Positions 8,960-18,346 of a stretch of 64,000 nucleotides of DNA are shown here, piece after piece. The stretch spans positions 138,927 to 202,926 of the forward strand of contig JBGALI010000007.1 in assembly GCA_044223975.1 (NCBI GenBank), written 5' to 3'. This stretch comes from CAZCPB01 sp044223975 (GTDB lineage Bacteria; Planctomycetota; Phycisphaerae; Phycisphaerales; UBA1924). Position 1 is the first letter of the stretch, and every line of letters begins with the position of its first letter. The position numbers and the translations under genes are program-made. The notes under the pieces were generated by a model. The model was not told the DNA's origin and searched no databases. It worked only from the letters and a program-made list of their open reading frames with translations.

Positions 8960-9678
8960 GGCGTTCCCCCCGTCGTGCTCGACGAGGCGCCCGTGGCGGT
9001 CTCGTCGGTCGCCGGCGGCGGCAGGGGCGTCCGATCAATGGCGATGACGCGCCGGGCGATGGCCGTGGTCCTTGCGTCGTCGGCGATCGCCGTCACCGTC
9101 ACCCGCAGCGCGTGGGGGTATCCTTCGGAGTCGGCGTCCCAGCTTTCGAACCAGCTCGCCCCGTCGGACGCTTGTATCGATAGTCCGACGATGCCCGGCA
9201 CCACCATCTGGGCGACGCCGCCGGCGAGTTCGTTCTTGTCCGGCGGCGCATCGGCGCGGCGCCACAGCGCGGGGCGGCGCGCGGGCGTGAGATCGGGCAG
9301 TACCTTGTACTGAACCTCGGCGTCGGCCCCCTCGGCGATATCCGAGCGGCCGCGCACGGGGTGGAGCGAACGGATCCACATGAGCAGCGAATCCCGGTCG
9401 TACTCGCCCTCGCGCGCGTCCCCGACTCGCAGCAGCGTGAAGAGCAGGTCGTGGTCGCGGGCGATCTGGCGTGCATCCTCGGCGATGCGCGAGGCGCCGG
9501 CGTTGGCCCGTGCCACCGCTTCCTGGCGGGCCGCGGCCCGGGCCTTGGCTTTCGTGAACTGGGTAAGCGACGCCGTGGTGGCTCCGGCGAGAATCACGCC
9601 AACCAGGAGCGCGACGATCAGCTCGACGAGCGTGAAGCCCGCCCGGGCGCGGCGATATTGAGTGCGCGACGGGTTCAC
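8956..9678 (-). CDS. gspJ: Minor pseudopilin GspJ
   Basis: A 240-residue prepilin-type protein. The cleavage/methylation motif 'AGFTLVELIVALLVG' has the classical glycine at -1, and the rest is a globular beta-rich domain as in GspJ. The GTG at 9678 is chosen because it forms a GTGA overlap with the stop of gspI, matching the coupling pattern of this operon; the frame is open far upstream without plausible coding. Partner of GspI and GspK in the tip complex by family knowledge. Confidence 0.8.
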   Translation of the reverse strand: MNPSRTQYRRARAGFTLVELIVALLVGVILAGATTASLTQFTKAKARAAARQEAVARANAGASRIAEDARQIARDHDLLFTLLRVGDAREGEYDRDSLLMWIRSLHPVRGRSDIAEGADAEVQYKVLPDLTPARRPALWRRADAPPDKNELAGGVAQMVVPGIVGLSIQASDGASWFESWDADSEGYPHALRVTVTAIADDARTTAIARRVIAIDRTPLPPPATDETATGASSSTTGGTP

Positions 9679-10142
9679 GGCTGTCGCTCCACCTGTTCGT
9701 CCGGCTGGCGGAGCGGATCCGGGTCGTCGCCCAGGCGCGGGGCGATCAGCGTCGTGGCGCTCACCGACGAGTCGCGTCCGTTTGAGACCCAGGAGATGGT
9801 CGCGGTCACCTCGTACGGGCGGCCTGGCGGCGGCGTGTTGAACGCGAGACGATACCGGAACGTCTGGAACGGCGGGTCGCAGGTGCCTTCGAGCCCGAAC
9901 CGCGATCCGTAGCTGTCCGCGCCCTGCGCGAGCACGAGGTTGAGCTGTTCGTCGAGAAGCGCGGCCGCGGTCTGCAACTGCTCGCCCTGCGTCTGTGCCG
10001 CGATGGATCGGCCGAGGATGAAGACCATGACCGCCAGCGCCACGCCGAGGATGACCGCGCCGACGATCACGTCGACCAGCACGACCGCGCGTCGGCGCGA
10101 TCGTCCGTCGGCCAGGGCGATGGTGCCCGGGAGGATCACCAC
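9675..10142 (-). CDS. gspI: Minor pseudopilin GspI-like
   Basis: A 155-residue protein starting at GTG with the N-terminal helix 'VVLVDVIVGAVILGVAL'. The prepilin motif is degenerate: the residue at +5 is Asp rather than the usual Glu, and alanine precedes the cleavage point. Glu5 normally pairs with the N-terminal amine during pilin insertion; Asp keeps the charge. Order (H-I-J-K) and size fit GspI. It overlaps gspH by 7 nt and gspJ by 4 nt. Confidence 0.72.
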   Translation of the reverse strand: MVILPGTIALADGRSRRRAVVLVDVIVGAVILGVALAVMVFILGRSIAAQTQGEQLQTAAALLDEQLNLVLAQGADSYGSRFGLEGTCDPPFQTFRYRLAFNTPPPGRPYEVTATISWVSNGRDSSVSATTLIAPRLGDDPDPLRQPDEQVERQP

Positions 10143-10768
10143 GGCTCCTCCTGACGACCGGAGGCATCGAGGTCAATGGAGGTGTCGGCCCCCGCGCCGG
10201 CCGTGCCCGCCGCGGACATCTCGGCACGCATGGAGCCGGCGGGAAGATCGACGCGCCAGGCACGCGAGGACTTTGCCTGCGTTACGACGATGCTCAGCGC
10301 GGGGCGGCGGGAGCCCGGAGCAAATTCGACGGTCCACGACGAGGGATCGGCCGCGAACGAGTCGGCACGCACGGAACTGAAATCGGCGTCCTCGAGCGTG
10401 GCGGGCGGGACGAGCATGTCTTCGACCCACCGGCCGCCGGCCTCCCAGTCGGTCGGGGCGCCCGACCAGCGGAATTCCATGACGCGGAGCTGGCGCGACT
10501 TTGAGTCGTACGCCAAGGCCACGCGCCCGCCGGTGAGCTCGGCCCGAGTCGCGGCGGCCGAGACAACCTCGCGCACGGCGGTGGCCGAGGCTTCGGCGCG
10601 GCGTGCATCGTCGCGGAGCATGCGCGGGGCCAGGGCGGTGGCGGCGATCGCGATGATCACGATGACGACCACGAGTTCGATGAGGGTGAACGCGCGGCCC
10701 GGCGTGCACCGGCTCGCGGGCGCGCCCGCTCGGGGTCGAGGTAATGAATAGGGTGCGCTCTGGGTCAT
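10136..10768 (-). CDS. gspH: Minor pseudopilin GspH-like
   Basis: A 210-residue prepilin-type protein with 'RAFTLIELVVVIVIIAI' after a 26-residue leader. The globular part contains 'GGRVALAYDSKSRQLRVME', resembling GspH/FimT beta-sheet domains. Alanine rather than glycine precedes the mature Phe. It follows gspG by 15 bp. The C-terminal tail 'GRQEEPW' overlaps the gspI start by 7 nt. Confidence 0.75.
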   Translation of the reverse strand: MTQSAPYSLPRPRAGAPASRCTPGRAFTLIELVVVIVIIAIAATALAPRMLRDDARRAEASATAVREVVSAAATRAELTGGRVALAYDSKSRQLRVMEFRWSGAPTDWEAGGRWVEDMLVPPATLEDADFSSVRADSFAADPSSWTVEFAPGSRRPALSIVVTQAKSSRAWRVDLPAGSMRAEMSAAGTAGAGADTSIDLDASGRQEEPW

Positions 10769-10783
10769 CGCGATCGGACGTGC

Positions 10784-11302
10784 TCAGGGCTTGATGATGT
10801 CGGCGTTCTCGTCGGTGCCGCCCGCCTGGCCGTCGGCGCCGTAGCTGATGATGTCAAAGTCGATGTTCTTTTCCCCGGGGATCTTGAGGACGTACGGGTG
10901 ACCCCACGGGTCGATGAGGGCCTCGGCGCTCTCGACGTACGGCTGGTAGCTCCCCTCGGCGATGGTGGAGGGACGCTCCCAGAGGATGTTGATTGTCGCG
11001 CCCGAGTCGGGCTTGCCGTGGTCGGCGATGTACAGGCGCATGTTGTTGGCGAGCGTGCCGGCGTTCACCTTGGCGACCGATTGCTTGGACTGCCCGATGC
11101 GTCCCAGCAGGCGCGGGGCGATCACCGCCGCGATGATGCCGAGGATCACGACGATGACGATGACTTCGATGATGGTGAACGCGCGGCGCGCCGGGACGCC
11201 GGTTCGCCCGCTCGCGCGGGCCTGCTTTGTACCTGTGACCATGGTGTCGCTCCTGCGTTGAATCGCGAAATCCTGCCGCGGCGTGCTCGTTGCCTGTCTC
11301 AT
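10784..11302 (-). CDS. gspG: Major pseudopilin GspG
   Basis: The major pseudopilin, which builds the periplasmic pseudopilus. The motif 'RAFTIIEVIVIVVILGIIA' is followed by the family signature 'DPWGHPYVLKIPGEK' and the calcium-site region 'SYGADGQAGGTDENADI'. Two starts are plausible. ATG 11302 sits in an ATGA overlap with gspF and has AGGAGG seven bases upstream. ATG 11242 has GGAG and gives a shorter, more typical leader of about 21 residues. I list the first for its strong ribosome site. The residue at -1 of the predicted cleavage point is Ala. Confidence 0.9.
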   Translation of the reverse strand: MRQATSTPRQDFAIQRRSDTMVTGTKQARASGRTGVPARRAFTIIEVIVIVVILGIIAAVIAPRLLGRIGQSKQSVAKVNAGTLANNMRLYIADHGKPDSGATINILWERPSTIAEGSYQPYVESAEALIDPWGHPYVLKIPGEKNIDFDIISYGADGQAGGTDENADIIKP

Positions 11303-12594
11303 CCCAGTGCCTCCTGCATTTCAAGGAGCGGGAGCAGGATCGCCAGCACGACGAACCCCACCACGCACGCCAGCCCCACGACCAGAACGGGGGGCAGGGC
11401 CGTCGTGAACAGCTTGATGCTCATCTCGGTCTTGTCCTCGAACGCGTCCGCGGCCTGGCCGAGCATCTGGTCCAGCCGTCCCGAGCGCTCGCCGAGGTTG
11501 ATGATCTGGACCAGCATGGGCGGGAAGTACCCGCTCTTCTCCATCGGGTCGGCGATCGTCTTGCCGCCGGCGACCTGCTCGCAGACGTCGTCGATGACGT
11601 GCTCCATCGCGCGGTTTCCCAGCGTGCCCTTGGTGATGCGCAGCGACTGGAGCACGGGAACGCCCGCCGACACCAGCGTGCCAAGCGTCCGCGTGAAGCG
11701 CCCGACCGCGACGTCGCGCATCAGACGGCCGATCAGCGGGAGGCGCAGCAGCGTCCGGTCCCACCACAGACGCGGCCCGGGCTGGCGGTACAGGCGGGCG
11801 ATGAAAAGCACGACGACCAGCACCGTCGGCAAGATCAGCCACCAGTACCCCGCGAACAACTCCGCGACGCCCTGCACCACCCTCGTGGGCATCGGGAGCC
11901 GCAGGGCCGCACCGGTGATCGGCTTCAGCACGCGCGGCACGATCACGGTGACGACGATGATGATCGCGATGGTGATCAGGACTCCGAGGATCATCGGGTA
12001 GAGCGTGGCCGCGAGGATGCTCCGCCGCAGCTTGACCTCGCGGTCGAGCAGGTCCGCCGCCTGCTGGAGCACCTCGCCCAGGCGCCCTGAAGCTTCGCCG
12101 GCGCGGACCATGTTCACTGTCAGCTCGCTGAACGTGCGTCCCTGGGCGTGCATGGCGTCGGCCAGCGACTGCCCGTGCTCTACCTTGTCGATCACGCCCT
12201 CGAGCATCACGCGCTGCCGGCCGGAGTGTACCTGGCGGGCAATAGTGCGCAGGCCCTGCACGAGCGGCAGCCCGGCCTGCACCGCCGTCGCCAGCTCGCG
12301 GATGAGCGCTGACGCTTCGGCCCGCGAGAGCGCCGCGCGGCCCCTCGTTCCGGCCGAGGTTGCGGCGAAGGGCGACGCTCCGTCGGGTGCGCTCAGGGCG
12401 GACGGACGCGCCGGTCCCGATGCGGCGTGGGTGTGCGGGTCGGAAGGCTCGGACCGGAAATCCGAAACAACCTCGACCTTCACGGGCGTCACGCCGCGCC
12501 GGAGCAACTCGCGGATCGCGCTGGCGCGATCCGGTGCGTCGATGGTGGTTGCTCCCCCGGCGGTCCCGACGCCCTGGTACCTGAAGGTCGGCAT
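11299..12594 (-). CDS. gspF: Type II secretion inner-membrane platform protein GspF
   Basis: A 431-residue polytopic platform protein. The N-terminus 'MPTFRYQGVGTAGG' is family-typical. Two repeated GspF domains follow ('LIRELATAVQAGLPLVQGL' and 'FTRTLGTLVSAGVPVLQSL'), each with the 'GE(A/R)SGRL' motif, and three hydrophobic segments near residues 205-230, 255-275 and 400-425. A low-complexity insert rich in S/P/A lies at about 55-95. The start is fixed by the TGATG overlap with gspE; the longer open frame upstream overlaps gspE and is rejected. Confidence 0.92.
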   Translation of the reverse strand: MPTFRYQGVGTAGGATTIDAPDRASAIRELLRRGVTPVKVEVVSDFRSEPSDPHTHAASGPARPSALSAPDGASPFAATSAGTRGRAALSRAEASALIRELATAVQAGLPLVQGLRTIARQVHSGRQRVMLEGVIDKVEHGQSLADAMHAQGRTFSELTVNMVRAGEASGRLGEVLQQAADLLDREVKLRRSILAATLYPMILGVLITIAIIIVVTVIVPRVLKPITGAALRLPMPTRVVQGVAELFAGYWWLILPTVLVVVLFIARLYRQPGPRLWWDRTLLRLPLIGRLMRDVAVGRFTRTLGTLVSAGVPVLQSLRITKGTLGNRAMEHVIDDVCEQVAGGKTIADPMEKSGYFPPMLVQIINLGERSGRLDQMLGQAADAFEDKTEMSIKLFTTALPPVLVVGLACVVGFVVLAILLPLLEMQEALG

Positions 12595-14171
12595 CAGCCT
12601 TCCTCCCCGACGTCCTGCGTCGCGCGGAGCACTTCGCTCACCGTGGTAAGACCGCTGGCGGCCTTGATCAGGCCGTCGCGGCGCATGTTCGTGAACCCCG
12701 GCGGCGCGGTCTTGAGCAGCTCGGCGCTGCCGACCCGCTGGCCGATCGCGGCACGCATCGCGGAGGTGGATGTGAAGAGCTCGTAAAAGCCGACGCGGCG
12801 CTTGAAGCCCGAGCCGTCGCACTTGTCGCAGCCGCGGCCACGAAAGGCCTTGCCGCCAGGGAACATGGCGACTTCGGTGTCGCTGAGCCGGTGACGAACC
12901 TCCTCGGGCAGGGGTTCGCTGTCGCGGCAGAACTGGCAGATGCGCCGCCCCAGGCGCTGGGCGAGCATCCCCTCGAGCACGCTGGCCAGCAGGAACGGCT
13001 CCACGCCCATGTCCATGAGGCGTCCGACGGCGCTCACGGCGTTGTTGGTGTGGAGCGTGGAGAGAACCAGGTGGCCCGTGAGCGCCGCCCGCACGGCGAT
13101 CTCGGCGGTCTCGCCGTCGCGGATCTCGCCGACCAGGATGACGTCGGGGTCCTGGCGCAGGATCGATCGCAGGCCCGTCGCGAAGCTCAGCCCGCGCTTG
13201 GGGTTGACCGGGATCTGGTTCACCCCGTCGAGTTCGTACTCGACCGGATCCTCGATCGTGATGATCTTCTTGGTCGGGTCGCTGATCTTGGTGAGCGCAG
13301 CGTAGAGCGTGGTGGTCTTGCCGCTGCCGGTCGGCCCGGTCACCAGCAGCATGCCGTGCGGCAGGGCGATGAGCCGGTCCATCACGGCGCGGTCGGGGGC
13401 GCGCATCCCCAGCGTCTCGAGGTCGAGCGTGATCGATTCCTTGTCGAGGATTCGCATCACCACGCTCTCGCCGTAGAGCGTCGGAACGGTCGAGACGCGC
13501 AGGTCGATCTTGCGGCCCTCGAACTTCAGCGTGATGTGCCCGTCCTGCGGGGTGTACCGCTCGGCGATGTTCATCGCCGCCATGATCTTCACGCGGCTGG
13601 TGATCGCCGCCTGGAGGTGGCGGGGGGGCGATTCCTGCTCGAGCAGCACGCCGTCGATGCGGTACTTGACCGTGAGCTTCTTGTCGAAGGGTTCCACGTG
13701 GATGTCGCTGGCCCGGGCTCGGATCGCCTCGAGGATGATCAGGTTGACCAGGTTGATGAGGGACGGGTTCTCCGCCATCCGGTGGAGGTCACCCGCGTCG
13801 ATCGCCTCGAGGTTGGCGATCAGGTCGTCGTTTTCACCCTCGGTTGCGCCCCCCAGGCGGGCGGCCATCTGCGCCGCCGTGACGGCGTATGCGGCCCGGA
13901 TCAGTTCGGCGAACGCCTCGGCCGTGAGGCCGACGCGCTCCACCGGCATCCCCGCGCACACCGACGCCTCGTCGGCCGCGGCAAGGTCGGTGGGATCGAG
14001 CATCGCGAGCTGGAGCCGGCCCCGATCGATCCGGTACGGCACCGTGCGGAGACGCACGGCCTGGTCGGGCGTGAGCAGCGCCGAGGCCTTGGGGTCAAAC
14101 TCGGGCGCCTTGTCGAGAGCGGCCGGCCCCTGGCCGTTAAGTTGCGCTTCCTGTGCGTCCAGAATGCTCAT
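12594..14171 (-). CDS. gspE: Type II secretion assembly ATPase GspE
   Basis: A 525-residue hexameric secretion ATPase that powers pseudopilus assembly at the cytoplasmic face. An N1E-like domain occupies about residues 1-130. The catalytic domain has Walker A GPTGSGKT (279-286), an Asp-box region near 'DIHVEPFDK', and Walker B 'DPDVILVGEIRD' (341-352) with its Glu. A tetracysteine zinc motif is present as C-x2-C near 409 and C-x2-C near 450. First gene of the twelve-gene minus-strand operon. About 210 bp of non-coding sequence upstream is the likely promoter region, though no clear -35/-10 pair could be picked. Confidence 0.95.
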   Translation of the reverse strand: MSILDAQEAQLNGQGPAALDKAPEFDPKASALLTPDQAVRLRTVPYRIDRGRLQLAMLDPTDLAAADEASVCAGMPVERVGLTAEAFAELIRAAYAVTAAQMAARLGGATEGENDDLIANLEAIDAGDLHRMAENPSLINLVNLIILEAIRARASDIHVEPFDKKLTVKYRIDGVLLEQESPPRHLQAAITSRVKIMAAMNIAERYTPQDGHITLKFEGRKIDLRVSTVPTLYGESVVMRILDKESITLDLETLGMRAPDRAVMDRLIALPHGMLLVTGPTGSGKTTTLYAALTKISDPTKKIITIEDPVEYELDGVNQIPVNPKRGLSFATGLRSILRQDPDVILVGEIRDGETAEIAVRAALTGHLVLSTLHTNNAVSAVGRLMDMGVEPFLLASVLEGMLAQRLGRRICQFCRDSEPLPEEVRHRLSDTEVAMFPGGKAFRGRGCDKCDGSGFKRRVGFYELFTSTSAMRAAIGQRVGSAELLKTAPPGFTNMRRDGLIKAASGLTTVSEVLRATQDVGEEG

Positions 14172-14380
14172 CCTCGGGGTCCAACTCGGACGACGCGGGA
14201 CCCGGCGCGGTCACTACAGACTATCACCGCCGGCCCGTTCGGGTCGTTTCCGGCTGAACGATTGGGAAAGATCTGGATTGCAGGCCCCGTCGAATTTCTC
14301 GCCGCACGCGCGTGCGGACCGGGCCCGTCAGGAAAAGCCGTGGCGCGCGGGTCACCGCACGTCACGACGGTACGGTTCGC

Positions 14381-15667
14381 TCAGCCGCCGCCCGCCGGGG
14401 CAACGATGACCTGCACGTCCGATTGCGGGCCGTCGCCGTCATCGACCTCGAGCGCCTGCACGAAGACGCCTTCGCCGCCGCCGAAGTGCATCATGCCATC
14501 GCCCGAGTCCTTCTTGGGCAACCGATCTTTCTGCTTGTCGTTGAGCGCGGTCTTGATGCGCTCGGAAAACTTCTTGTCAAGGTCCTTGCGAGCCTGCTTG
14601 GCGGCCTTGAGGTCGTCGCTCTCGTTGCCGCCGCCCATGAACGGGATCCCGCCGGCCTTGCCGTCGGTCTCGGCCTGCTCCAGCGCCGCGGCCCACTTGG
14701 TGTTGAGCTCGTTCAGGTCCTTCTCGTACTGCGCCTTCATTTCCGCGATCTGCTGCTTCTGCGTCGGGTCGAGGTCGTCGAATTTCGCGGCGGCGTTGAG
14801 CATCTTGGTGACGTGCGGTTCGCGGTAAATCTGCCTGAAGCTGCGCTTCTTGACCTCCGCTTCAAACTTGATCTTCGCGTCGTCGCCCAGCATCGATGCC
14901 ACACGCCGCTCGTACTGCTTGTTCAGGTCGCGGACCTTCAGGCTCTGCACGCGAGCCTCGTCCATGCGGGCCTTCATCTTCTCCATGTCAAAGTTGGCAG
15001 GGTTGAAGTCGAAGCTGTCGGTGCGCTTGCCATCGTCCTTCTCACGCTCCTGGAGGAGCCTGTCCATGTCCATCTCGTACTGCGACAGCGTGTCGGTGAG
15101 CTTCTGCGAGTCGGCTTCGGGGAGCTTGAGCGTGTCGACCACGGTCGTGAGGTCCACGCCCGAGCCGCTCACCATGCCGCCGGCGAGGTGCGCTTCCCGA
15201 CGGCGATACCGCTCCAGCGTCGGCCAGGCCGATTCCTGGGCGGGCGTGAGCATCTGCTTCAGATCAGAAAGGAAGCTCTCCTGCGCCGCGGCACGCTTCG
15301 TGCCCATCGTCTCCATGATCTTGGGCATCTTCTCGGCAAAGCCGGAGAAATCGCCGTCGGAAGCCTCCTCGCGGATCGACTTCATGGACTCCTGCATCTC
15401 CTCGCCCGCGCGGCGTGTTGCGTCGGAATAGCTCTCCTGGAGGTGCATGGCGGCTTCTTTCTGTGCCGCGTCCAGCTTGAGGATCTTGGCGTACTGGTCG
15501 ATGCTCCGCTTGGAGATCTCCGGGGCGCCCAGCCCGCGAGCGCCGCTCGTGCGCACCTGCGTCTGCGCGGACGCGGTGGGGGCGAGCACCCCGGCAAACC
15601 CCGCGACAGAGGCCAGCACGCCCGCGTTCGCGATCCCGCCGATCAGGACTGACTTGATGCCGCGCAT
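14381..15667 (-). CDS. Secreted helical protein, paralogue A
   Basis: A 428-residue protein with a signal peptide ('SVLIGGIANAGVLASVAGF', ending near 'SAQTQ') and a largely helical, charged body dominated by K/E/D/Q. The segments 'SFLSDLKQMLTPAQESAWP' and 'LDPTQKQQIAEMK' recall the LTxxQ periplasmic families (Spy/CpxP-like), but the protein is much longer. The neighbour at 15818-17122 is a clear paralogue, with the same block order and a shared 'K(R/K)(S/Q)F(R/G)(Q/R)IY' motif. Start ATG 15667 has GGAGG seven bases upstream. Function unknown; an envelope chaperone or a secretion substrate are both conceivable. Confidence 0.6.
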   Translation of the reverse strand: MRGIKSVLIGGIANAGVLASVAGFAGVLAPTASAQTQVRTSGARGLGAPEISKRSIDQYAKILKLDAAQKEAAMHLQESYSDATRRAGEEMQESMKSIREEASDGDFSGFAEKMPKIMETMGTKRAAAQESFLSDLKQMLTPAQESAWPTLERYRRREAHLAGGMVSGSGVDLTTVVDTLKLPEADSQKLTDTLSQYEMDMDRLLQEREKDDGKRTDSFDFNPANFDMEKMKARMDEARVQSLKVRDLNKQYERRVASMLGDDAKIKFEAEVKKRSFRQIYREPHVTKMLNAAAKFDDLDPTQKQQIAEMKAQYEKDLNELNTKWAAALEQAETDGKAGGIPFMGGGNESDDLKAAKQARKDLDKKFSERIKTALNDKQKDRLPKKDSGDGMMHFGGGEGVFVQALEVDDGDGPQSDVQVIVAPAGGG

Positions 15668-15817
15668 GTGAAACCTCCACGATGCTCGATGCAGGATCCC
15701 GGCGCGCCGGTCGCGCCGCGGGTTCGATAGTCCACGATCGCGGAGATGCGCGATCACACGATTTCCGTCACTTTCGGACGCGATAGGCCCAAGGCACGTT
15801 AGGTGCCGGTCCGGAGT

Positions 15818-17122
15818 TCAGGTCGAGCCGTTGTTCGTGCCCTGGCGCCGGGGGGCGGCCCGCTGCGGGCGGCCGCCGTCTTCTGCCTGACCCCCGGGAC
15901 CGCGACGGCCGCCGCCGTTGTCATCGGCCTTGGGAAGGCGATCCTGCTGCTCCGGGGTGAGGATCTTGCGAAGCTCGTCCTCGGTCTTGCTCCCCAGCTG
16001 CCGGCGCTTGGTGTACAAATCGTCCAGGGGCCCGCCGTCTCCGCCGCGGAACATCGTCATCATGTTCTCGGCGGTGACCGTCATCTCGAGCTTTTCCTGG
16101 GCCTTGGCCAGCTGGTCGTTCAGCGAGGTCATCTCGCGCGTGAACGACGAGGCCATCGCGTCGATCGCCGTCTTCTGCTCCGCCGACAGGTCCTTCATGG
16201 CCTCCGCGGCCTTCACGAGCCGCTCCGCCCGGGTCTCGCCGTAGATGCGACCGAAGCTCTGACGCTTCACCTCCTCGGTGATCATGGCCTTCTTGTCCTC
16301 GGGCACCAGGTCCTCGACCTGGCGGGCGTACCGGCGGTTGACGTCGCGCACCGCCACGGAGAGCTTCCGGCCTTCCTCCAGCATCTTCTGCATCGCCTGG
16401 GTGTCGCCGCTCTGCATGGTCTCAAAGAACTTCGACATCTGTTCCTTCTCGAATTCCATGCGCGCGGCCAGCGTGCGGTCGAGATCAGCTTCGTAGAGGT
16501 CCAGCACGGGCTCGACCTGCTTCTTGGAGTCATCGGGGAGGTCGACGCGCTCCACGATCGCGATCAGGTCCACGCGCTCGCCGCTCAGGCGTCCGCGGTT
16601 GAGCCCGCGCGACCGACGCACGGCGCGTTCAAACTTCGGCCAAGAGGCCTGCTGGTCGTCCCGGAGCACCGTCTTGACGTCGCTCAGGAAGCTCTGCTCC
16701 ATCTCATCGCGGATCGGACGGAACTTGTCCATCTCGCCCCGCAAGTTCTGCCACACCGTGGGGTCGCGGCTATCGCGGAACTCGTCGCGGGTACGCTCCA
16801 TCTTGGTGCGAAGGTCCTGCGACCTGGTCTTGAACTGCTCCTGGTACGACTCAAAGAGCGTCTTGACGGCTTCCTGCTGGTCCTTGTCGAGAGCGACGAT
16901 CTTCGTGAGGCGGTCGATCTCGCGCGAATTCACGCTCGGCTGAAGCACGTCCCCGCCGGGCCCGCCCGGTCCCCCGCCGAACCCGCGGCCGCCCCCGCCG
17001 GGACCCTGGGCCATCGCGCCCGCCGCGGCAATGGTGATCGCGGCTCCCGCTGCCAGAATCCTCACGGAACGCGAAACGCGGCCAACGGTCCGGGACAGCG
17101 AGCGGGGCGTGGGTGCGGGCAT
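15818..17122 (-). CDS. Secreted helical protein, paralogue B
   Basis: A 434-residue secreted protein with a signal peptide ending near 'GAMAQ', then a glycine-rich linker, a long helical K/E/R-rich body and a disordered, basic C-terminus. It shares with the next gene 'SFLSDVKTVLRDDQQASWP' (versus 'SFLSDLKQMLTPAQESAWP'), 'RVDLIAIVERVDLP' and the 'KRQSFGRIYGE' block, so the two arose by tandem duplication. Start ATG 17122 has GGAAGGA upstream. The two genes are separated by 150 bp, long enough for separate promoters. Confidence 0.6.
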   Translation of the reverse strand: MPAPTPRSLSRTVGRVSRSVRILAAGAAITIAAAGAMAQGPGGGGRGFGGGPGGPGGDVLQPSVNSREIDRLTKIVALDKDQQEAVKTLFESYQEQFKTRSQDLRTKMERTRDEFRDSRDPTVWQNLRGEMDKFRPIRDEMEQSFLSDVKTVLRDDQQASWPKFERAVRRSRGLNRGRLSGERVDLIAIVERVDLPDDSKKQVEPVLDLYEADLDRTLAARMEFEKEQMSKFFETMQSGDTQAMQKMLEEGRKLSVAVRDVNRRYARQVEDLVPEDKKAMITEEVKRQSFGRIYGETRAERLVKAAEAMKDLSAEQKTAIDAMASSFTREMTSLNDQLAKAQEKLEMTVTAENMMTMFRGGDGGPLDDLYTKRRQLGSKTEDELRKILTPEQQDRLPKADDNGGGRRGPGGQAEDGGRPQRAAPRRQGTNNGST

Positions 17123-17328
17123 GGGATTCCTTCCGAGAGTTCGGGGCGAGGGCTGGATTCTCGCTGCGCAAGTATACAGCGGGCCGGGCGTCCCCTGAGC
17201 ATCGGCATAACGGAGCCGAGCGCCCGGGATTGCAGGACTGCATCGAACTCACGGAAGGGGCGCTGCAAGGACACCAGATCCGAAGCCCGCCATCCGGCGC
17301 TATTCGAGCCTCAGCGCCCTCGGTCACG

Positions 17329-18336
17329 CTACTCGATCCGGGGGTCGAGCACCCGGCTCAGGACATCCACCGCCAGGTTGAAGAGAATCAGCATGGTCGC
17401 GTAGATGAGCACCACCCCAATGATGAGGAACAGGTCCTTATTCTGAACCGCGTTTACGAAGTGCTGGCCCATGCCGGGGATCGTGAACACCCGCTCGACG
17501 ACGAACGAGCCTGTCATCGCCAGGGCCGTTGCCGGCCCGAGGTAGCTCAGCACCGGGAGAAAGGCGTTGGGGAGCGCGTGCCGGAGAATCACCCGCCACT
17601 CCGGGAGTCCCTTGGCCCGGGCCGTGCGCACGTAGTCGGCTGAAAGCTGCTCGATCATCCCCATCCGCGTCAGGCGCGCAATGTACGCGGCGAAGGGAAG
17701 TGCCAGAGTCACGGTCGGCAGGATCACGCCGCCCGCGCCGGTGGTCCCGGCGACCTTGCCGATGCCCAACCAGACTGGAAAGACGAGTACGAGGGCCGTG
17801 CCGATCACGAAGCTCGGAAGGCTGATCCCGGTGAGCGAAAGGGAGAGCGTCAGATGGTCGGCCCAGGAGTTGGGGCGTGCCGCGCCCAGAACCCCGACCC
17901 CGGTCCCGAGGACGAGTGCGAGCAGGATCGACGCCAGCCCCAGCTTCATGGAGACCGGCAGCGAATCGGCGATGATCTCGTTCACGCTTCGATCGCGGTA
18001 CATCAGCGAGGGTCCGAGGTCAAAGACCCGGCGCGGCGGCGGGGCGACGTTGGCCTCTCGGAACTTCTCCTCGCGCTGGCGGTCTTCCCCGCTCATCCTG
18101 TCCCGCGCGTACTTCAGGCCGCTGGCGCTGTCGAGGTACGACCAGTAGAAACTCCAGAAACTGTCGAGTTTGTACTGACGCTCCATCGCCGCCTGAATCT
18201 CGGGCACGGGCCGGCGTCCCTCCGGCCGATCGAGCGGGCTCCCCGGCACCGCCCACGCGAGCGCCAGCGTGAGCGTGTAGATCGCGCCCAGGATGAGCGG
18301 CATCTGGAGCAGGCGGCGGGTGATGAGCGCCAGCAA
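17329..18336 (-). CDS. oppB: Oligopeptide/dipeptide ABC transporter permease, OppB type
   Basis: A 335-residue permease with about six transmembrane helices. The EAA loop reads 'YVRTARAKGLPEWRVILRHALPNAF', shown here as 'YVRTARAKGLPEW' then 'VILRHALPNA', which docks the ATPase. The first periplasmic loop is enlarged and charged ('MSGEDRQREEKFREA') relative to ordinary OppB. The start is taken as TTG 18336, preceded by GGGAGG at 5 bases and 10 bp from the binding-protein stop; the longer frame upstream would overlap that gene. No OppC permease or OppD/F ATPase follows, so partners must lie elsewhere. Confidence 0.82.
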   Translation of the reverse strand: MLALITRRLLQMPLILGAIYTLTLALAWAVPGSPLDRPEGRRPVPEIQAAMERQYKLDSFWSFYWSYLDSASGLKYARDRMSGEDRQREEKFREANVAPPPRRVFDLGPSLMYRDRSVNEIIADSLPVSMKLGLASILLALVLGTGVGVLGAARPNSWADHLTLSLSLTGISLPSFVIGTALVLVFPVWLGIGKVAGTTGAGGVILPTVTLALPFAAYIARLTRMGMIEQLSADYVRTARAKGLPEWRVILRHALPNAFLPVLSYLGPATALAMTGSFVVERVFTIPGMGQHFVNAVQNKDLFLIIGVVLIYATMLILFNLAVDVLSRVLDPRIE

Positions 18337-18346
18337 CGGAGCCTCC

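Noticed and set aside
11302..12822. Upstream extension of gspF to 12822
   Set aside because: It overlaps the conserved end of gspE; the TGATG overlap at 12594 fits the operon.
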